A DNA stretch of 64,000 nt from Microvirga terrestris (GCF_015694425.1 NZ_JADQDN010000010.1:41017-105016); one strand, 5' to 3'; counted from the first letter of the stretch, positions 42,770-51,351 are shown. Notes: generated by a model from the letters alone, not told the origin. Numbers and translations: made by a program.

Positions 42770-43108
42770 TCAGGCCTCGCGCTCCGGCTTGCCGGAAAGC
42801 ACTACATAAAAGCCGAGACCATCCTGCGCGGGAAGAGTCTGCAGCCGGTCGATCCAACCGCGCTTCTTGGCCTCGAGCAGCGCCTTGCCGACGGGCTGGA
42901 ACAGCGTCTCGCCCCCGCCCTCCGGCGGCGGATCGAGGCGGATGGCGACCGTTTTGGCCTGGGCGAAGCGGCTGCGCTCCAGCATGTCCTGGATCGAGGC
43001 AGCGGCTTTCTCCTGCGAGGCTCCGCGCAGATCGAGCACGCTGTCCGCGTCGGTGACACCGAGGCCGCCGAGGAGCTTGTTAGCGTAGAATTCGTCAAAA
43101 TGGGGCAT
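42770..43108 (-). CDS. conserved-looking small protein of unknown function downstream of hss
   Basis: The ATG at 43108 opens a 112-residue frame starting MPHFDEFYANKLLGGLGVTD, with good codon bias. The middle has DLRGASQEKAAASIQDML and a basic/hydrophobic strand QAKTVAIRLDPPPEGGGET. The end is GWIDRLQTLPAQDGLGFYVV, so an alpha/beta fold with a short helical first half is likely. No signal peptide or helix is seen. It is 59 bp downstream of homospermidine synthase on the same strand and could be cotranscribed. No family is recognised. Confidence 0.65.
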   Translation of the reverse strand: MPHFDEFYANKLLGGLGVTDADSVLDLRGASQEKAAASIQDMLERSRFAQAKTVAIRLDPPPEGGGETLFQPVGKALLEAKKRGWIDRLQTLPAQDGLGFYVVLSGKPEREA

Positions 43109-43167
43109 GCGCGACCTGTTCCGTGTCGATCCTGGCCGACCGGTGGAGCTGGCCAGAATCTCTGTCT

Positions 43168-44595
43168 TTAACGCACCAGAACGTTTCGGAACTGCCACGG
43201 ATCGGACGAATCGATGTCCTCCGGGAAGAAGCCGGGACGGTCCGTCAGCGGGGTCCAATCCGTATAATAGCCGTTCACCGGGCCAAGATAGGGCATCTGC
43301 ACTTCGAGGCAGCGGCGGAAATCCATCTCGTCCGCCTCGACAATGCCGGCATTCGGGTTCTCCAACGCCCAGACCATGCCAGCGAGCACGGCGGAGGTCA
43401 CTTGGAGACCAGTGGCGTTCTGGTAGGGCGCCACGCGGCGCGTCTCCTCGATGGAAAGCTGGGAGCCGTACCAATAGGCGTTCTTGCCGTGGCCGTAGAG
43501 CAGCACGCCGAGCTCGTCGACGCCGTCCACGATCTCGTTCTCGTCGAGGATATGCTGCTTCTCCTGGAACTTGCCGGCGCTGCCGAACATCTCGTGCAGC
43601 GAGAGCACCGCCTCGTTGCAGGGATGGTAGGCGTAGTGGCAGGTCGGACGGTACACAGCCTTTCCGTTCTCGCGCACGGTGTAATAGTCCGAGATCGAGA
43701 TCGACTCGTTGTGCGTGACGAGGAACCCGTATTGCGAACCGGGGGTCGGGCACCAGGTGCGCACGCGGGTATTGGCCCCGGGCTGGAGCAGGTAGATCGC
43801 CTGCGCGTCCGGCCCGAGCGTGCCAGCATTCTCCGGCATCCATTGTTCATGCGTGCCCCAGCCGAGCTCGGCCGGCTGCAGGCCTTCCGACACGAAGCCG
43901 TCCACCGACCAGGTGTTCACGAAGACACCCATGGGCTTCTCGGACTTGGCGCGCTGCGTATCGCGCTCGGCGATGTGGATGCCCTTCACGCCGACTTGGC
44001 GAGCCAGGTGCGCCCAGTCCTCACGACTCTCGGGCTCGTCATAGGTGATCCCGAGATCGCCCGCGACGTTGACGAGCGCCTGCTTGACGAACCAGGACAC
44101 CATGCCCGGATTGGCCCCACAGCAGGACACCGCCGTGGTGCCGCCCGGATTGCGCTTGCGTGCCGCCATGGTGATCTCGCGAAGTGCGAAGTTCGTGCGC
44201 GCTTCCGGCCCCTTGCTCTTGTCGAAATAGAAGCCGGGCCACGGCTCGTTGACCGTGTCGATGTAGAAGCAGTTGAGGGAGCGGCACAGCTCCATGATGT
44301 CCACGGAGCCCGTATCCACCGAGAGGTTGACGCAGAACCCCTGCCCGCCGCCGGCGGTGAGCAGCGGCGTGAGCATCTCGCGGTAATTGTCCTTCGTCAC
44401 GGCCTGCTGGATGAACCGGATGCCGCGCTCGTCCAGAAGTTCCTTGTGCTTCTCCTGCGGATCGATGACCACGAAGCGGCTCTTGTCATAATCGAAGTGG
44501 CGTTCGATGAGTGGCAGGGTTCCCTGGCCGATCGAGCCGAAGCCGATCATGACGATGGGGCCGCTGATGCGACCGTGAACGGGCCAAGTGGTCAT
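43168..44595 (-). CDS. hss: homospermidine synthase
   Basis: This 475-residue NAD-dependent enzyme joins two putrescine molecules to make sym-homospermidine, the main polyamine of many rhizobia. The Rossmann start is IVMIGFGSIGQGTLPLIERH. The family-specific stretches YIDTVNEPWPGFYFDKSKG, CCGANPGMVSWFVKQALV and VNTWSVDGFVSEGLQPAELG follow, with HYAYHPCNEAVLSLHEMFG later. The length equals characterised alphaproteobacterial HSS. GAGGAGA precedes the ATG at 44595. The decarboxylase that can make putrescine lies 2.1 kb upstream on the same strand (46745-47899), although an MFS gene on the other strand separates them. Confidence 0.96.
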   Translation of the reverse strand: MTTWPVHGRISGPIVMIGFGSIGQGTLPLIERHFDYDKSRFVVIDPQEKHKELLDERGIRFIQQAVTKDNYREMLTPLLTAGGGQGFCVNLSVDTGSVDIMELCRSLNCFYIDTVNEPWPGFYFDKSKGPEARTNFALREITMAARKRNPGGTTAVSCCGANPGMVSWFVKQALVNVAGDLGITYDEPESREDWAHLARQVGVKGIHIAERDTQRAKSEKPMGVFVNTWSVDGFVSEGLQPAELGWGTHEQWMPENAGTLGPDAQAIYLLQPGANTRVRTWCPTPGSQYGFLVTHNESISISDYYTVRENGKAVYRPTCHYAYHPCNEAVLSLHEMFGSAGKFQEKQHILDENEIVDGVDELGVLLYGHGKNAYWYGSQLSIEETRRVAPYQNATGLQVTSAVLAGMVWALENPNAGIVEADEMDFRRCLEVQMPYLGPVNGYYTDWTPLTDRPGFFPEDIDSSDPWQFRNVLVR

Positions 44596-44811
44596 CAGGT
44601 CTGTCTCCTCGCGAAAGCAGAGATGGAAAAAGGGTAACGCCGGATGGCGAATTTGGCCGCATCTAGGATTGAGGAGCCCCCGGGGTCAATGCCTGAGGAC
44701 CACGAAGGGAGCATGACAGACATCATCCCTGCCATGCGGACTTGCCCCTCGACATCGGGCAACAAGGCTTCATGATGGCCAGCCTTGGCATCTTCAGGCT
44801 GACCGCGACCG

Positions 44812-46041
44812 ATGAAATTTCACGACCTCCTCATGCGCCATGGGCGCGTGATCGGCCTGGGCTTCGCCCTGACATTCCTGTCCTCTTTCGGACAGACCTT
44901 CTTCATCTCCCTGTCGGGGCCTGATATCCGCAATGCCTTCGGGCTGACCCATGGCGCCTTCGGCTCCATCTACTCCCTGGCGACCCTGTCCTCAGGCCTG
45001 CTGATGATCTGGGCTGGCAGCGTCATCGACCGCGTCGATATCAGGCTTTACGCTACCACAGCCATGTTGGGCTTGGCGGTGGCGGCTCTCAGTCTGTCGC
45101 TCGCACCCAACGTGATCGTGCTGGGTTTGAGCCTGTTCGCCCTGCGCCTCTTCGGCCAGGGGATGCTGAGCCATGCAGGCGTGATGAGCACCGCACGCCT
45201 CGACGAGGGCGTGCGCGGGAGAGCGCTCGGCGTAGCCGCCCTGGGCTTTCCGGCTGGCGAAGCCCTCTTTCCGGCCACGGCCATCACGCTGATTGCGGCG
45301 ATCGGTTGGACAAGCACATGGCGCGTCGCTGCCTTTGCCATCATTGTGGCTCTTGGGCTCGGCTGGCTCGCCGGGTTGCTCATCGGACGCAAGGACCCGG
45401 ACCTCGCCGCGGCCGCGCGCAAAACAATGGCCCATGGAACAGGGCCGCGCTGGAGCGACACTCTCCGCGATTGGCGCTTTCTCGCGCTGATCCCCACCAT
45501 GATCGGCTACCCAGCCATCATGACGGCCTATTTCTTCCACCAGCGCTTCATCGCCGAGGTGAAGGGCTGGTCGCTGGAGCTTCTCGCGAGCAGCATCACG
45601 CTCTTCGCCCTGGTCTCCGTGGTCGTCGCCATGTCGGCCGGCAGCTTCGTCGATCGATTCGGGGCCGTGCGGCTCAGCCATTTCTATCTGGCCGGCATGA
45701 CGGCGGCTTCCCTCACGCTGGCCCTGTTCGACGCACCGTTTCTGCCGCTCGTCTTCTTCGCGCTGATCGGCCTGACATCAGGCTGCACCAATGTGGTGAT
45801 CGCAGCGGTTCTCGCTGAGTTGTTCGGCACCACGCATCTCGGCAAGATCCGCGCACTGGCGGGCGCGATCATGGTGGTGGCGTCTGCCGCAACGCCCGGC
45901 GCCATCGGGGTGCTGTTCGACGCGGGAGTGAGCCTGAAGGCGATCTGCCTCGGCTTCGTCGCCTACATGCTGGCCGCAGCAGCGATCACCTTCGCGCTGC
46001 CCAATCCGAGAGCCGCACGGTTGCGGCCCTCGGAAGGGTAG
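44812..46041 (+). CDS. major facilitator superfamily transporter
   Basis: This 409-residue protein has twelve predicted helices. The first half includes FALTFLSSFGQTFFISLSGP and a loop 2-3 block AGSVIDRVDIRLY in the place of the MFS D-R/K-x-G-R-R/K motif. A cytoplasmic loop around ARKTMAHGTGPRWSDTLRDW divides the halves, and the repeat block AGSFVDRFGAVRLS follows. It has no close landmark for a substrate. It is alone on the plus strand between homospermidine synthase and the GNAT gene, both on the minus strand; polyamine or precursor efflux is conceivable from place only. Confidence 0.85.
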   Translation: MKFHDLLMRHGRVIGLGFALTFLSSFGQTFFISLSGPDIRNAFGLTHGAFGSIYSLATLSSGLLMIWAGSVIDRVDIRLYATTAMLGLAVAALSLSLAPNVIVLGLSLFALRLFGQGMLSHAGVMSTARLDEGVRGRALGVAALGFPAGEALFPATAITLIAAIGWTSTWRVAAFAIIVALGLGWLAGLLIGRKDPDLAAAARKTMAHGTGPRWSDTLRDWRFLALIPTMIGYPAIMTAYFFHQRFIAEVKGWSLELLASSITLFALVSVVVAMSAGSFVDRFGAVRLSHFYLAGMTAASLTLALFDAPFLPLVFFALIGLTSGCTNVVIAAVLAELFGTTHLGKIRALAGAIMVVASAATPGAIGVLFDAGVSLKAICLGFVAYMLAAAAITFALPNPRAARLRPSEG

Positions 46042-46044
46042 AGG

Positions 46045-46617
46045 TTAGTGAGCCGAGTGCATGCCTGCCAACGCGCCCTGCGCGGCAGCGGCGACGAGAG
46101 CGCCGAGACCCGGCTTCTGCTCGAAAGCGCCGGTCGCGGAAACGAGACCGCGTGCGCCATCGAGCGCACCCGCCTCTAGCTCCAGCGCGAGGAAGCGGTC
46201 GCGCTCGTAAGGACCCGGCAGCCACAGGGAGCCGGTCTTTTCTGTCGAGAAGCCGAAGCGCTCGTAATAGGGCGCATCGCCCACCAGCAGCACCGCTTCG
46301 TGTCCGAGCTGACCGGCACGCTTGAGCGCCTCGCGCATGAGCTTTCCGCCGAGCCCGAGGCTCTGCACGGACGGATCAATGGCGATGGGCCCAAGCATCA
46401 GCGCCGGACGATTCGGACCGGCGGAGACATGCCACAGGCGCACCGTACCGATGACCTTGCCATCGCGGTCGATGACGAGCGACAGACCGTCGGCCGGCAT
46501 CCTGCCCTCGCGTAGGCGTTCGCAGGTCTTCTGGAACCGGGCGGGTCCGAAGCAGGCATCGAGCAGCGCCTCGCGCGCATCGACATCGTGGAAGGTTTCT
46601 TCGCGAATCGTGATCAT
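46045..46617 (-). CDS. GNAT family N-acetyltransferase
   Basis: From the ATG at 46617 (GGAGGCC upstream) the product is 190 residues with one GNAT domain. It opens MITIREETFHDVDAREALLD. It shows the beta4 strand IGTVRLWHVSAG, the pyrophosphate loop LGPIAIDPSVQSLGLGGKLM (Q/R-x-x-G-x-G/A variant QSLGLGGK) and GHEAVLLVGDAPYYERFGFS. That layout is the YhbS-like subgroup. It transfers an acetyl group from acetyl-CoA to an unknown amine. Its position just downstream of the polyamine decarboxylase on the same strand leaves open a polyamine-acetylating role, which is only positional inference. Confidence 0.88.
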   Translation of the reverse strand: MITIREETFHDVDAREALLDACFGPARFQKTCERLREGRMPADGLSLVIDRDGKVIGTVRLWHVSAGPNRPALMLGPIAIDPSVQSLGLGGKLMREALKRAGQLGHEAVLLVGDAPYYERFGFSTEKTGSLWLPGPYERDRFLALELEAGALDGARGLVSATGAFEQKPGLGALVAAAAQGALAGMHSAH

Positions 46618-46708
46618 GGCCGTGGCCTCCCAATACGTGGGGTGAGCGACAGCCCTCGCACCTGTTCGATACTGAACAGGCCGTCCGGGACAACGTGTTG
46701 AGGTTGAT

Positions 46709-46734
46709 GCCTGCCTCAAACCCTTGAGGCAGGC
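46709..46734 (-). terminator. hairpin after the decarboxylase gene
   Basis: GCCTGCCTCA and TGAGGCAGGC form a perfect ten-pair stem around AACCCT, 11 bp past the decarboxylase stop. No T-run follows on the minus strand, so it is a weak or RNA-stabilising hairpin, not a classic intrinsic terminator. Confidence 0.6.
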
Positions 46735-46744
46735 GGGACGTGAG

Positions 46745-47899
46745 TTAGATCACGTAGGACTTCAGCGGCGGGAAGCCGTTGAATGCGACCGCCGAGTAGG
46801 TGGTCGTGTAGGCGCCCGTGCCTTCGATCAGCACCTTGTCGCCGATCTCCAGCGAGATGGGGAGCGGATAAGGCTCCTTCTCGTAGAGAACGTCGGCCGA
46901 GTCGCAGGTCGGACCGGCAAGCACGCACGGCACCTTGCGGTCGTGATCATGCTCCGTGCGGATTGGGTAGCGGATCGACTCGTCCATCGTCTCGGCGAGA
47001 CCGCCGAACTTGCCGATGTCGAGATAGACCCAGCGCACCTCATCCTCGTCCTGGCTCTTCTTCGACACGAGAACGACCTCGGCCTCGATGATGCCAGCAT
47101 TGCCGACCATGCCACGGCCCGGCTCGATGATCGTCTCCGGGATGCGGTTGCCGAAGTGCTTCGACAGCGCCCGGAAGATCGACTCGCCATAGGCTTCGAC
47201 CATCGGGACCGTCTTCAGGTACTTCGTCGGAAAGCCGCCGCCGAGATTGACCATCGACAGGTGGATGCCGCGATGCGCACATTCACGGAAGATCGCGGAC
47301 GCCGAACCCAGAGCCTGATCCCAGGCCTCCGTGTTGCGCTGCTGCGAGCCTACGTGGAACGACACGCCGTAAGCCTCCAGGCCCTGACGATAGGCATGCT
47401 CCAGCACGTCCACGGCCATCTCGGGCACGCAGCCGAACTTGCGGGAGAGCGGCCACTCCGCGCCGGCGCCGTCGCACAGGATGCGGCAGAACACCTTCAC
47501 GTCGGAAGCCTCGATGCCAACTGTCTCAGCCGCGCGGGCGATCTTCTCGACCTCGACCTCGCAGTCAACCGCATAGAGGCGCACGCCAAGCTCAAGGGCG
47601 CGCACGATATCGCGCTCCTTCTTGATCGTATTGCCGAAGGAGATGCGGTCAGGCGTGGCGCCGGCATCCAGCGCGAGCTGAATTTCGACCACGGACGCCG
47701 TGTCGAAGCACGAGCCGAGCTCGGCCAGAAGCTTGAGCACCTGCGGTTCCGGATTCGCCTTCACGGCGTAGAACACACGCGTGTCGGGGAGCGCACGGGC
47801 AAACTTCGAGTAGTTGTCGCGCACGACGTCCAGGTCGACGACCACGCACGGGCCGTCCTCACGTCGGTTGCGTAGAAATTCACGGATGCGCTGAGTCAT
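46745..47899 (-). CDS. ornithine/lysine decarboxylase, fold type III (alanine racemase-like)
   Basis: This 384-residue group IV decarboxylase makes putrescine (or cadaverine) from ornithine (or lysine). The PLP lysine is Lys47 in VFYAVKANPEPQVL. The PLP-phosphate loop is MVNLGGGFPTKYL, and IIEPGRGMVGNAG binds cofactor. The catalytic Cys is in LAGPTCDSADVLY (Cys332). The length and the HVGSQQRN block match the rhizobial ODC/LDC group. GGGGAGAG precedes the ATG at 47899. Downstream homospermidine synthase would use the putrescine. The unusually long leader with a small upstream ORF suggests control by polyamine or amino acid level. Confidence 0.94.
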   Translation of the reverse strand: MTQRIREFLRNRREDGPCVVVDLDVVRDNYSKFARALPDTRVFYAVKANPEPQVLKLLAELGSCFDTASVVEIQLALDAGATPDRISFGNTIKKERDIVRALELGVRLYAVDCEVEVEKIARAAETVGIEASDVKVFCRILCDGAGAEWPLSRKFGCVPEMAVDVLEHAYRQGLEAYGVSFHVGSQQRNTEAWDQALGSASAIFRECAHRGIHLSMVNLGGGFPTKYLKTVPMVEAYGESIFRALSKHFGNRIPETIIEPGRGMVGNAGIIEAEVVLVSKKSQDEDEVRWVYLDIGKFGGLAETMDESIRYPIRTEHDHDRKVPCVLAGPTCDSADVLYEKEPYPLPISLEIGDKVLIEGTGAYTTTYSAVAFNGFPPLKSYVI

Positions 47900-47904
47900 G
47901 GCGC

Positions 47905-48370
47905 TCTCCCCACCAAAGGTTCAATGGAGGTCTTGTGGAGCCTCCGGATTGAAATTCAGACGATCAGGAATTCCTGCCGTCCGGCGTCAGCGAGGGAAGA
48001 TGACATCCCGCTTCGTGCGATGGAGACACGAGGAGCGCGATGGGCTCTTCACCCGGAGATGCTGCCTTGGATTGGATGGGGATACTCCATCCGCACGCCT
48101 GGCAATGATAAACAAGCCTCTTCGGTGTTGACCTTTGGAGGGCCAACGAGACCAAAAAAGCCCGTTCGTCGTTGCTTTAAGTCGCGTCCCCCGTTGAGAA
48201 CGAGGTGCGCCGGTTTTCGCCTCCGGCTGCCGGTTAGGGGTATCGAGAGCTAGAGCGCTCTCGGGCGGCTGTCCGGCCTCTTGTCCGGATGCCCACCAAC
48301 CGACACACGACCACAGGCACGTGCGAAATTGGGCAAGCGGGAGATAAGCATATTCGCCCCGGACCACAAG
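47905..48370 (-). promoter_or_regulatory. long structured leader of the decarboxylase gene (speF-leader-like candidate)
   Basis: About 450 nt of non-coding sequence precede the decarboxylase. On the minus strand it holds, in order, an upstream ORF (48351-48250), a seven-pair hairpin over that ORF's stop (48263-48244, CGAGAGC/GCTCTCG), a GCCGG/CCGGC hairpin near 48230-48207, a U-run (GGGCTTTTTTGG) near 48160, and a strong hairpin 47953-47920 (TTCAATCCGGAGG paired with CCTCCATTGAA) 20 nt before the start codon. A conserved leader called the speF motif is known upstream of this decarboxylase class in alphaproteobacteria; position, length and target fit. I cannot confirm the match without a covariance model. 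Confidence 0.5.
48250..48351 (-). CDS. 33-codon Arg-rich upstream ORF in the decarboxylase leader
   Basis: An ATG at 48351, with GGGG ten bases before it, opens a peptide beginning MLISRLPNFARACGRVSVGG and ending RPDSRPRAL before TAG. Six of 33 residues are Arg, with several in the second half, and the stop codon sits in a seven-pair hairpin. Ribosome stalling on such a peptide could couple arginine or ornithine/polyamine level to decarboxylase expression, as known for other speF leaders. Whether it is translated is not shown by sequence. Confidence 0.45.
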   Translation of the reverse strand: MLISRLPNFARACGRVSVGGHPDKRPDSRPRAL

Positions 48371-48542
48371 AGTTTTTGCACCCTTCCCGAGGATTTTTTT
48401 AACCCTGCCGGGACCTGTGTCTTGCCTGCATCACCATTCAGCTTCCATTAAGCGGGCGAGCTACACGGATGGGGGCTCGGGCCCCATATTCCAGGCTCCA
48501 GAGCCCGGCCATTTCCTTTAAGTCGAGAACCGCTTCAGCGCC

Positions 48543-50108
48543 ATGATGAACCTGTCCCGCCGCACCCTCCTGCAAAGCCTGCTCGCAGCCACCGCGCTGT
48601 CCGCTTCAAGCCAGGCTTCAGCGCAGCAGAACGGGGTGCCGCAGCCCAATCCATTCCGCTACGAGGATGTGGTGCGCCGGGCCCGCGAGTTGTCGACGGT
48701 TCCCTTCGAGGCTCCGCCTTCCCAGCTGCCGGAGCCGCTGAACCAGCTCAGCTTCGACGATTACCGCGACATTCGCTTCCGGCCGGACAGGGCCCTGCTC
48801 GCTTCAGGCAATGGACCGTTCCGGATGCAGCTCTTCCATCGCGGCTTCCTCTATCCGCGTCCGGTGACGGTGAACATCATCCGCGACGGCGTGCCGACTC
48901 CGGTGCCCTACCAGCGGGAGCTGTTCGACTACGGCCGCAACAAGATCGAGCGGCCCCTCCCGATCAATCTCGGCTTTGCCGGCTTCCGGCTCCATTATCC
49001 CTTGAACGACCCGAAGGTGATGGACGAGCTCATCGCCTTCCTGGGCGCGAGCTATTTCCGCTTCCTCGGAGCCGGCCAGAAATACGGCCTCTCGGCCCGG
49101 GGGCTTGCGATCAACGTGGAAAGCGGCGAGGCGGAAGAGTTCCCGCATTTCCGCGAGTTCTGGATCGAGATGCCGAAGCCCAACGACGACCGCGCGGTGA
49201 TCTTTGCCCTGCTCGACAGCCCGTCCGTCGCCGGCGCCTACCGGTTCGATATTTACCCGTCGAAGGAAACCACCATCGATGTCACAGCCACGCTGTTCCC
49301 GCGCCAGGCCCTGAACAACATAGGCCTCGCGCCGCTCACCTCCATGTATTTCGAAGGCGAGAACGACCGGAAGCCCACCGACGACTTCCGGCTGGAGCTG
49401 CACGATTCGGACGGCCTGCTCATGCAGTCGGGCGCCGGCGAGTGGATCTGGCGCCCCATCCGCAACCCTAACAAGAAGACGATCTCGTCCTTCAGCGACA
49501 ACAATCCGCGCGGTTTCGGCCTGATGCAGCGCGACCGGGTGTTCGAGCACTACCAGGACCTCGAGGCGCATTACCACCAGCGGCCCGGCTACTGGGTCGA
49601 GCCCATAGGCCAATGGGGCGAGGGCTGGGTCGAGCTGGTCGAGATTCCGACAGCGGACGAGACCCAGGACAACATCGTCGCTTATTGGCAGCCGAACCGG
49701 CCTTACGAACCGGGGCAGGAGGTTGTCATCTCTTATCGTCTGCGGGCCGCAGCCGCGATCGGCGCCATGCATCCGGGCGGCAAGGCGGTGAACACCTTCC
49801 AGATCCCACCCCGCGCCAGCGGCTCGAATTCACCGAGCGATCCCCGGCATCGCCGCTTCATCGTCGATTTCGCAGGAGGCAACCTGCCCTACTACCTCAG
49901 CGCTCCGGATCAGGTGCAGCTGGTTCCGTCCACCTCCACGGGCCAGATCACCAACACCTTCCTCATGCCCAATCCCCATATCGAGGGGTTCCGAGCCGCC
50001 ATCGACGTGCGGCTGGAGCCGGGCCAGTCCACGGATCTGCGCGCCTTCCTGCGCGCCGGCAACCGGGCCCTGACGGAGACCTGGACTTATCCCTGGTTCG
50101 TGGAGTGA
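48543..50108 (+). CDS. opgG: glucan biosynthesis protein, OpgG/OpgD family (second copy)
   Basis: This 521-residue MdoG-family protein is full length. The N-terminus NLSRRTLLQSLLAATALSAS is a twin-arginine-like signal ending SAQQN. Family blocks are FRYEDVVRRARELS, NLGFAGFRLHYPL, FLGASYFRFLGAGQKYGLSARG, DSPSVAGAYRFDIYP, LAPLTSMYFEGEN, DSDGLLMQSGAGEWIWRPIR and NNPRGFGLMQRDRVFEHYQD. It works in the periplasm on osmoregulated glucans. It is the paralogue of the gene at 34933, clearly divergent in sequence. The intergenic region upstream is shared with the divergent decarboxylase leader. The symbol separates the two copies only; which is OpgG in function is not certain. Confidence 0.9.
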   Translation: MMNLSRRTLLQSLLAATALSASSQASAQQNGVPQPNPFRYEDVVRRARELSTVPFEAPPSQLPEPLNQLSFDDYRDIRFRPDRALLASGNGPFRMQLFHRGFLYPRPVTVNIIRDGVPTPVPYQRELFDYGRNKIERPLPINLGFAGFRLHYPLNDPKVMDELIAFLGASYFRFLGAGQKYGLSARGLAINVESGEAEEFPHFREFWIEMPKPNDDRAVIFALLDSPSVAGAYRFDIYPSKETTIDVTATLFPRQALNNIGLAPLTSMYFEGENDRKPTDDFRLELHDSDGLLMQSGAGEWIWRPIRNPNKKTISSFSDNNPRGFGLMQRDRVFEHYQDLEAHYHQRPGYWVEPIGQWGEGWVELVEIPTADETQDNIVAYWQPNRPYEPGQEVVISYRLRAAAAIGAMHPGGKAVNTFQIPPRASGSNSPSDPRHRRFIVDFAGGNLPYYLSAPDQVQLVPSTSTGQITNTFLMPNPHIEGFRAAIDVRLEPGQSTDLRAFLRAGNRALTETWTYPWFVE

Positions 50109-50116
50109 TCCATTAG

Positions 50117-50222
50117 TGTCATTCCCGGCCGGAGATGGCGGAGCCGTCGGAGGGGAAGGGAATCCATAGCGCCGCGCGCGTGAGTGGATCCCCTTCCCGG
50201 CCTGCGGCCGCCGGGGATGACA
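50117..50222. repeat. dispersed palindromic repeat, copy A
   Basis: TGTCATTCCCGGCCGGAG ... GCCGCCGGGGATGACA. Inner blocks GGAGGGGAAGGGAATCCA and TGGATCCCCTTCCC are also complementary. Nearly the same sequence recurs at 55998-56096, and both sit directly downstream of a plus-strand gene, so the RNA would fold into a long hairpin at the 3' end of the message. Confidence 0.9.
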
Positions 50223-50310
50223 ACCACCCTTGCCAAGCTCCACCGAACCGCGCAGAAGCTGTGCCTCGTACGGCAGGCCATTGGCCCTGCGTAGCGGAAG
50301 GTGAGTGCCG

Positions 50311-51312
50311 ATGAAGCTGGACGCCTGGATCATGGGAGCGCTTGCGGCCTGCTTGGGCGGGAACGCCCTGGCGCAGGCGCTGACAGAGGTAACCTTCGGC
50401 ACCAACTGGCTCGCGCAAGGCGAGCACGGCGGCTACTATCAGGCGCTCGCTGACGGCACCTATGAGAAATACGGCCTGAAGGTCACCATCGTGCCGGGCG
50501 GCCCGCGCGCCAGCAACCGCATGCTCATGACCGTCGGCAAGCTCGACTTCTACATGGGCGGCAGCATGATCCAGGCCTTCTCGGCGGTGGAGAAGGACAT
50601 CCCGACCGTCGTGGTGGCGGCCCACTTCCAGAAGGAGCCGCAGATTCTCATGAGCCATCCTGGCCAGGGGCTCGATACCTTCGCGGATCTGAAGGCATCC
50701 AGCGACATCCTGCTCTCCAAGGATGCGGTTGCCACCTTCTTCCAGTGGATGAAGGCCGAGCACGGTTTCCGCGACGAGCAGGTGAAACCTTTCGGCTTCA
50801 ATCCTGCCCCCTTCATCACCAACAAGCGCGCTGTGCAGCAGGGCTACGTCACTTCCGAACCGCTCACTATCGAGAAGGCTGCGGGCTTCAGGCCCAATGT
50901 GTTCCTGCTCGCGGACTACGGCTTCAGCACCTATTCCACCACGGTCGAAACGCGCCGCGAGGTGGTGGAGAAAAACCCCGATCTCGTGCAGCGCTTCGTC
51001 GATGCCTCGACCATCGGCTGGTACAACTATCTCTATGGCGACAACGCCAAGGCCAAGGACCTCATCAAGCGCGACAACCCGGAGATGAGCGACGAGCTGC
51101 TGGCCTATTCCCATGCCAAGATAAAGGAATACGGCATCGTCGATTCAGGCGATGCGCAGACGCTCGGCATCGGCGCCATGACGGATGCGCGCATGAAGGA
51201 CTTCTTCGACAAGATGGTGAAGGCCGGCCTCTTCAAGCCGGATCTCGACTACCGCAAAGCCTATACGCTCCAGTTCGTGAACAAGGGCGTGGGCTTGAAC
51301 TTGAGAAAGTGA
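50311..51312 (+). CDS. ABC transporter substrate-binding protein, NMT1/SsuA-like
   Basis: This 333-residue periplasmic protein has a short signal (KLDAWIMGALAACLGGNALAQA). It is of the NMT1/THI5-like fold, opening VTFGTNWLAQGEHGGYYQAL with the tryptophan-loop typical of the family. The GYVTSEPLTIEKAAGFRPN stretch and ASTIGWYNYLYGDN follow. Relatives bind pyrimidine precursors, riboflavin, sulfonates or nitriles; the family motif NWxxxxEHGGYYQA is seen in pyrimidine/HMP-type binders, but no substrate can be asserted. The ATG at 50311 follows GGAAGGTGAG; a GTG at 50305 is less likely. It is first in an operon with its ATPase and permease. Confidence 0.88.
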   Translation: MKLDAWIMGALAACLGGNALAQALTEVTFGTNWLAQGEHGGYYQALADGTYEKYGLKVTIVPGGPRASNRMLMTVGKLDFYMGGSMIQAFSAVEKDIPTVVVAAHFQKEPQILMSHPGQGLDTFADLKASSDILLSKDAVATFFQWMKAEHGFRDEQVKPFGFNPAPFITNKRAVQQGYVTSEPLTIEKAAGFRPNVFLLADYGFSTYSTTVETRREVVEKNPDLVQRFVDASTIGWYNYLYGDNAKAKDLIKRDNPEMSDELLAYSHAKIKEYGIVDSGDAQTLGIGAMTDARMKDFFDKMVKAGLFKPDLDYRKAYTLQFVNKGVGLNLRK

Positions 51313-51351
51313 AGGAATGCAGAGTCGGCACATCCGGCGCTGCCGCATCCC

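Noticed and set aside
42770..43843. A 357-codon frame running from inside homospermidine synthase
   Set aside because: The upstream part is a shadow of hss. Only the last 112 codons, from the ATG at 43108, lie outside it and look coding.
47987..48367. A 126-codon minus-strand frame through the decarboxylase leader
   Set aside because: It has no ATG start and lacks coding character. The shorter ATG-started peptide at 48351-48250 in another frame fits the leader structure better.
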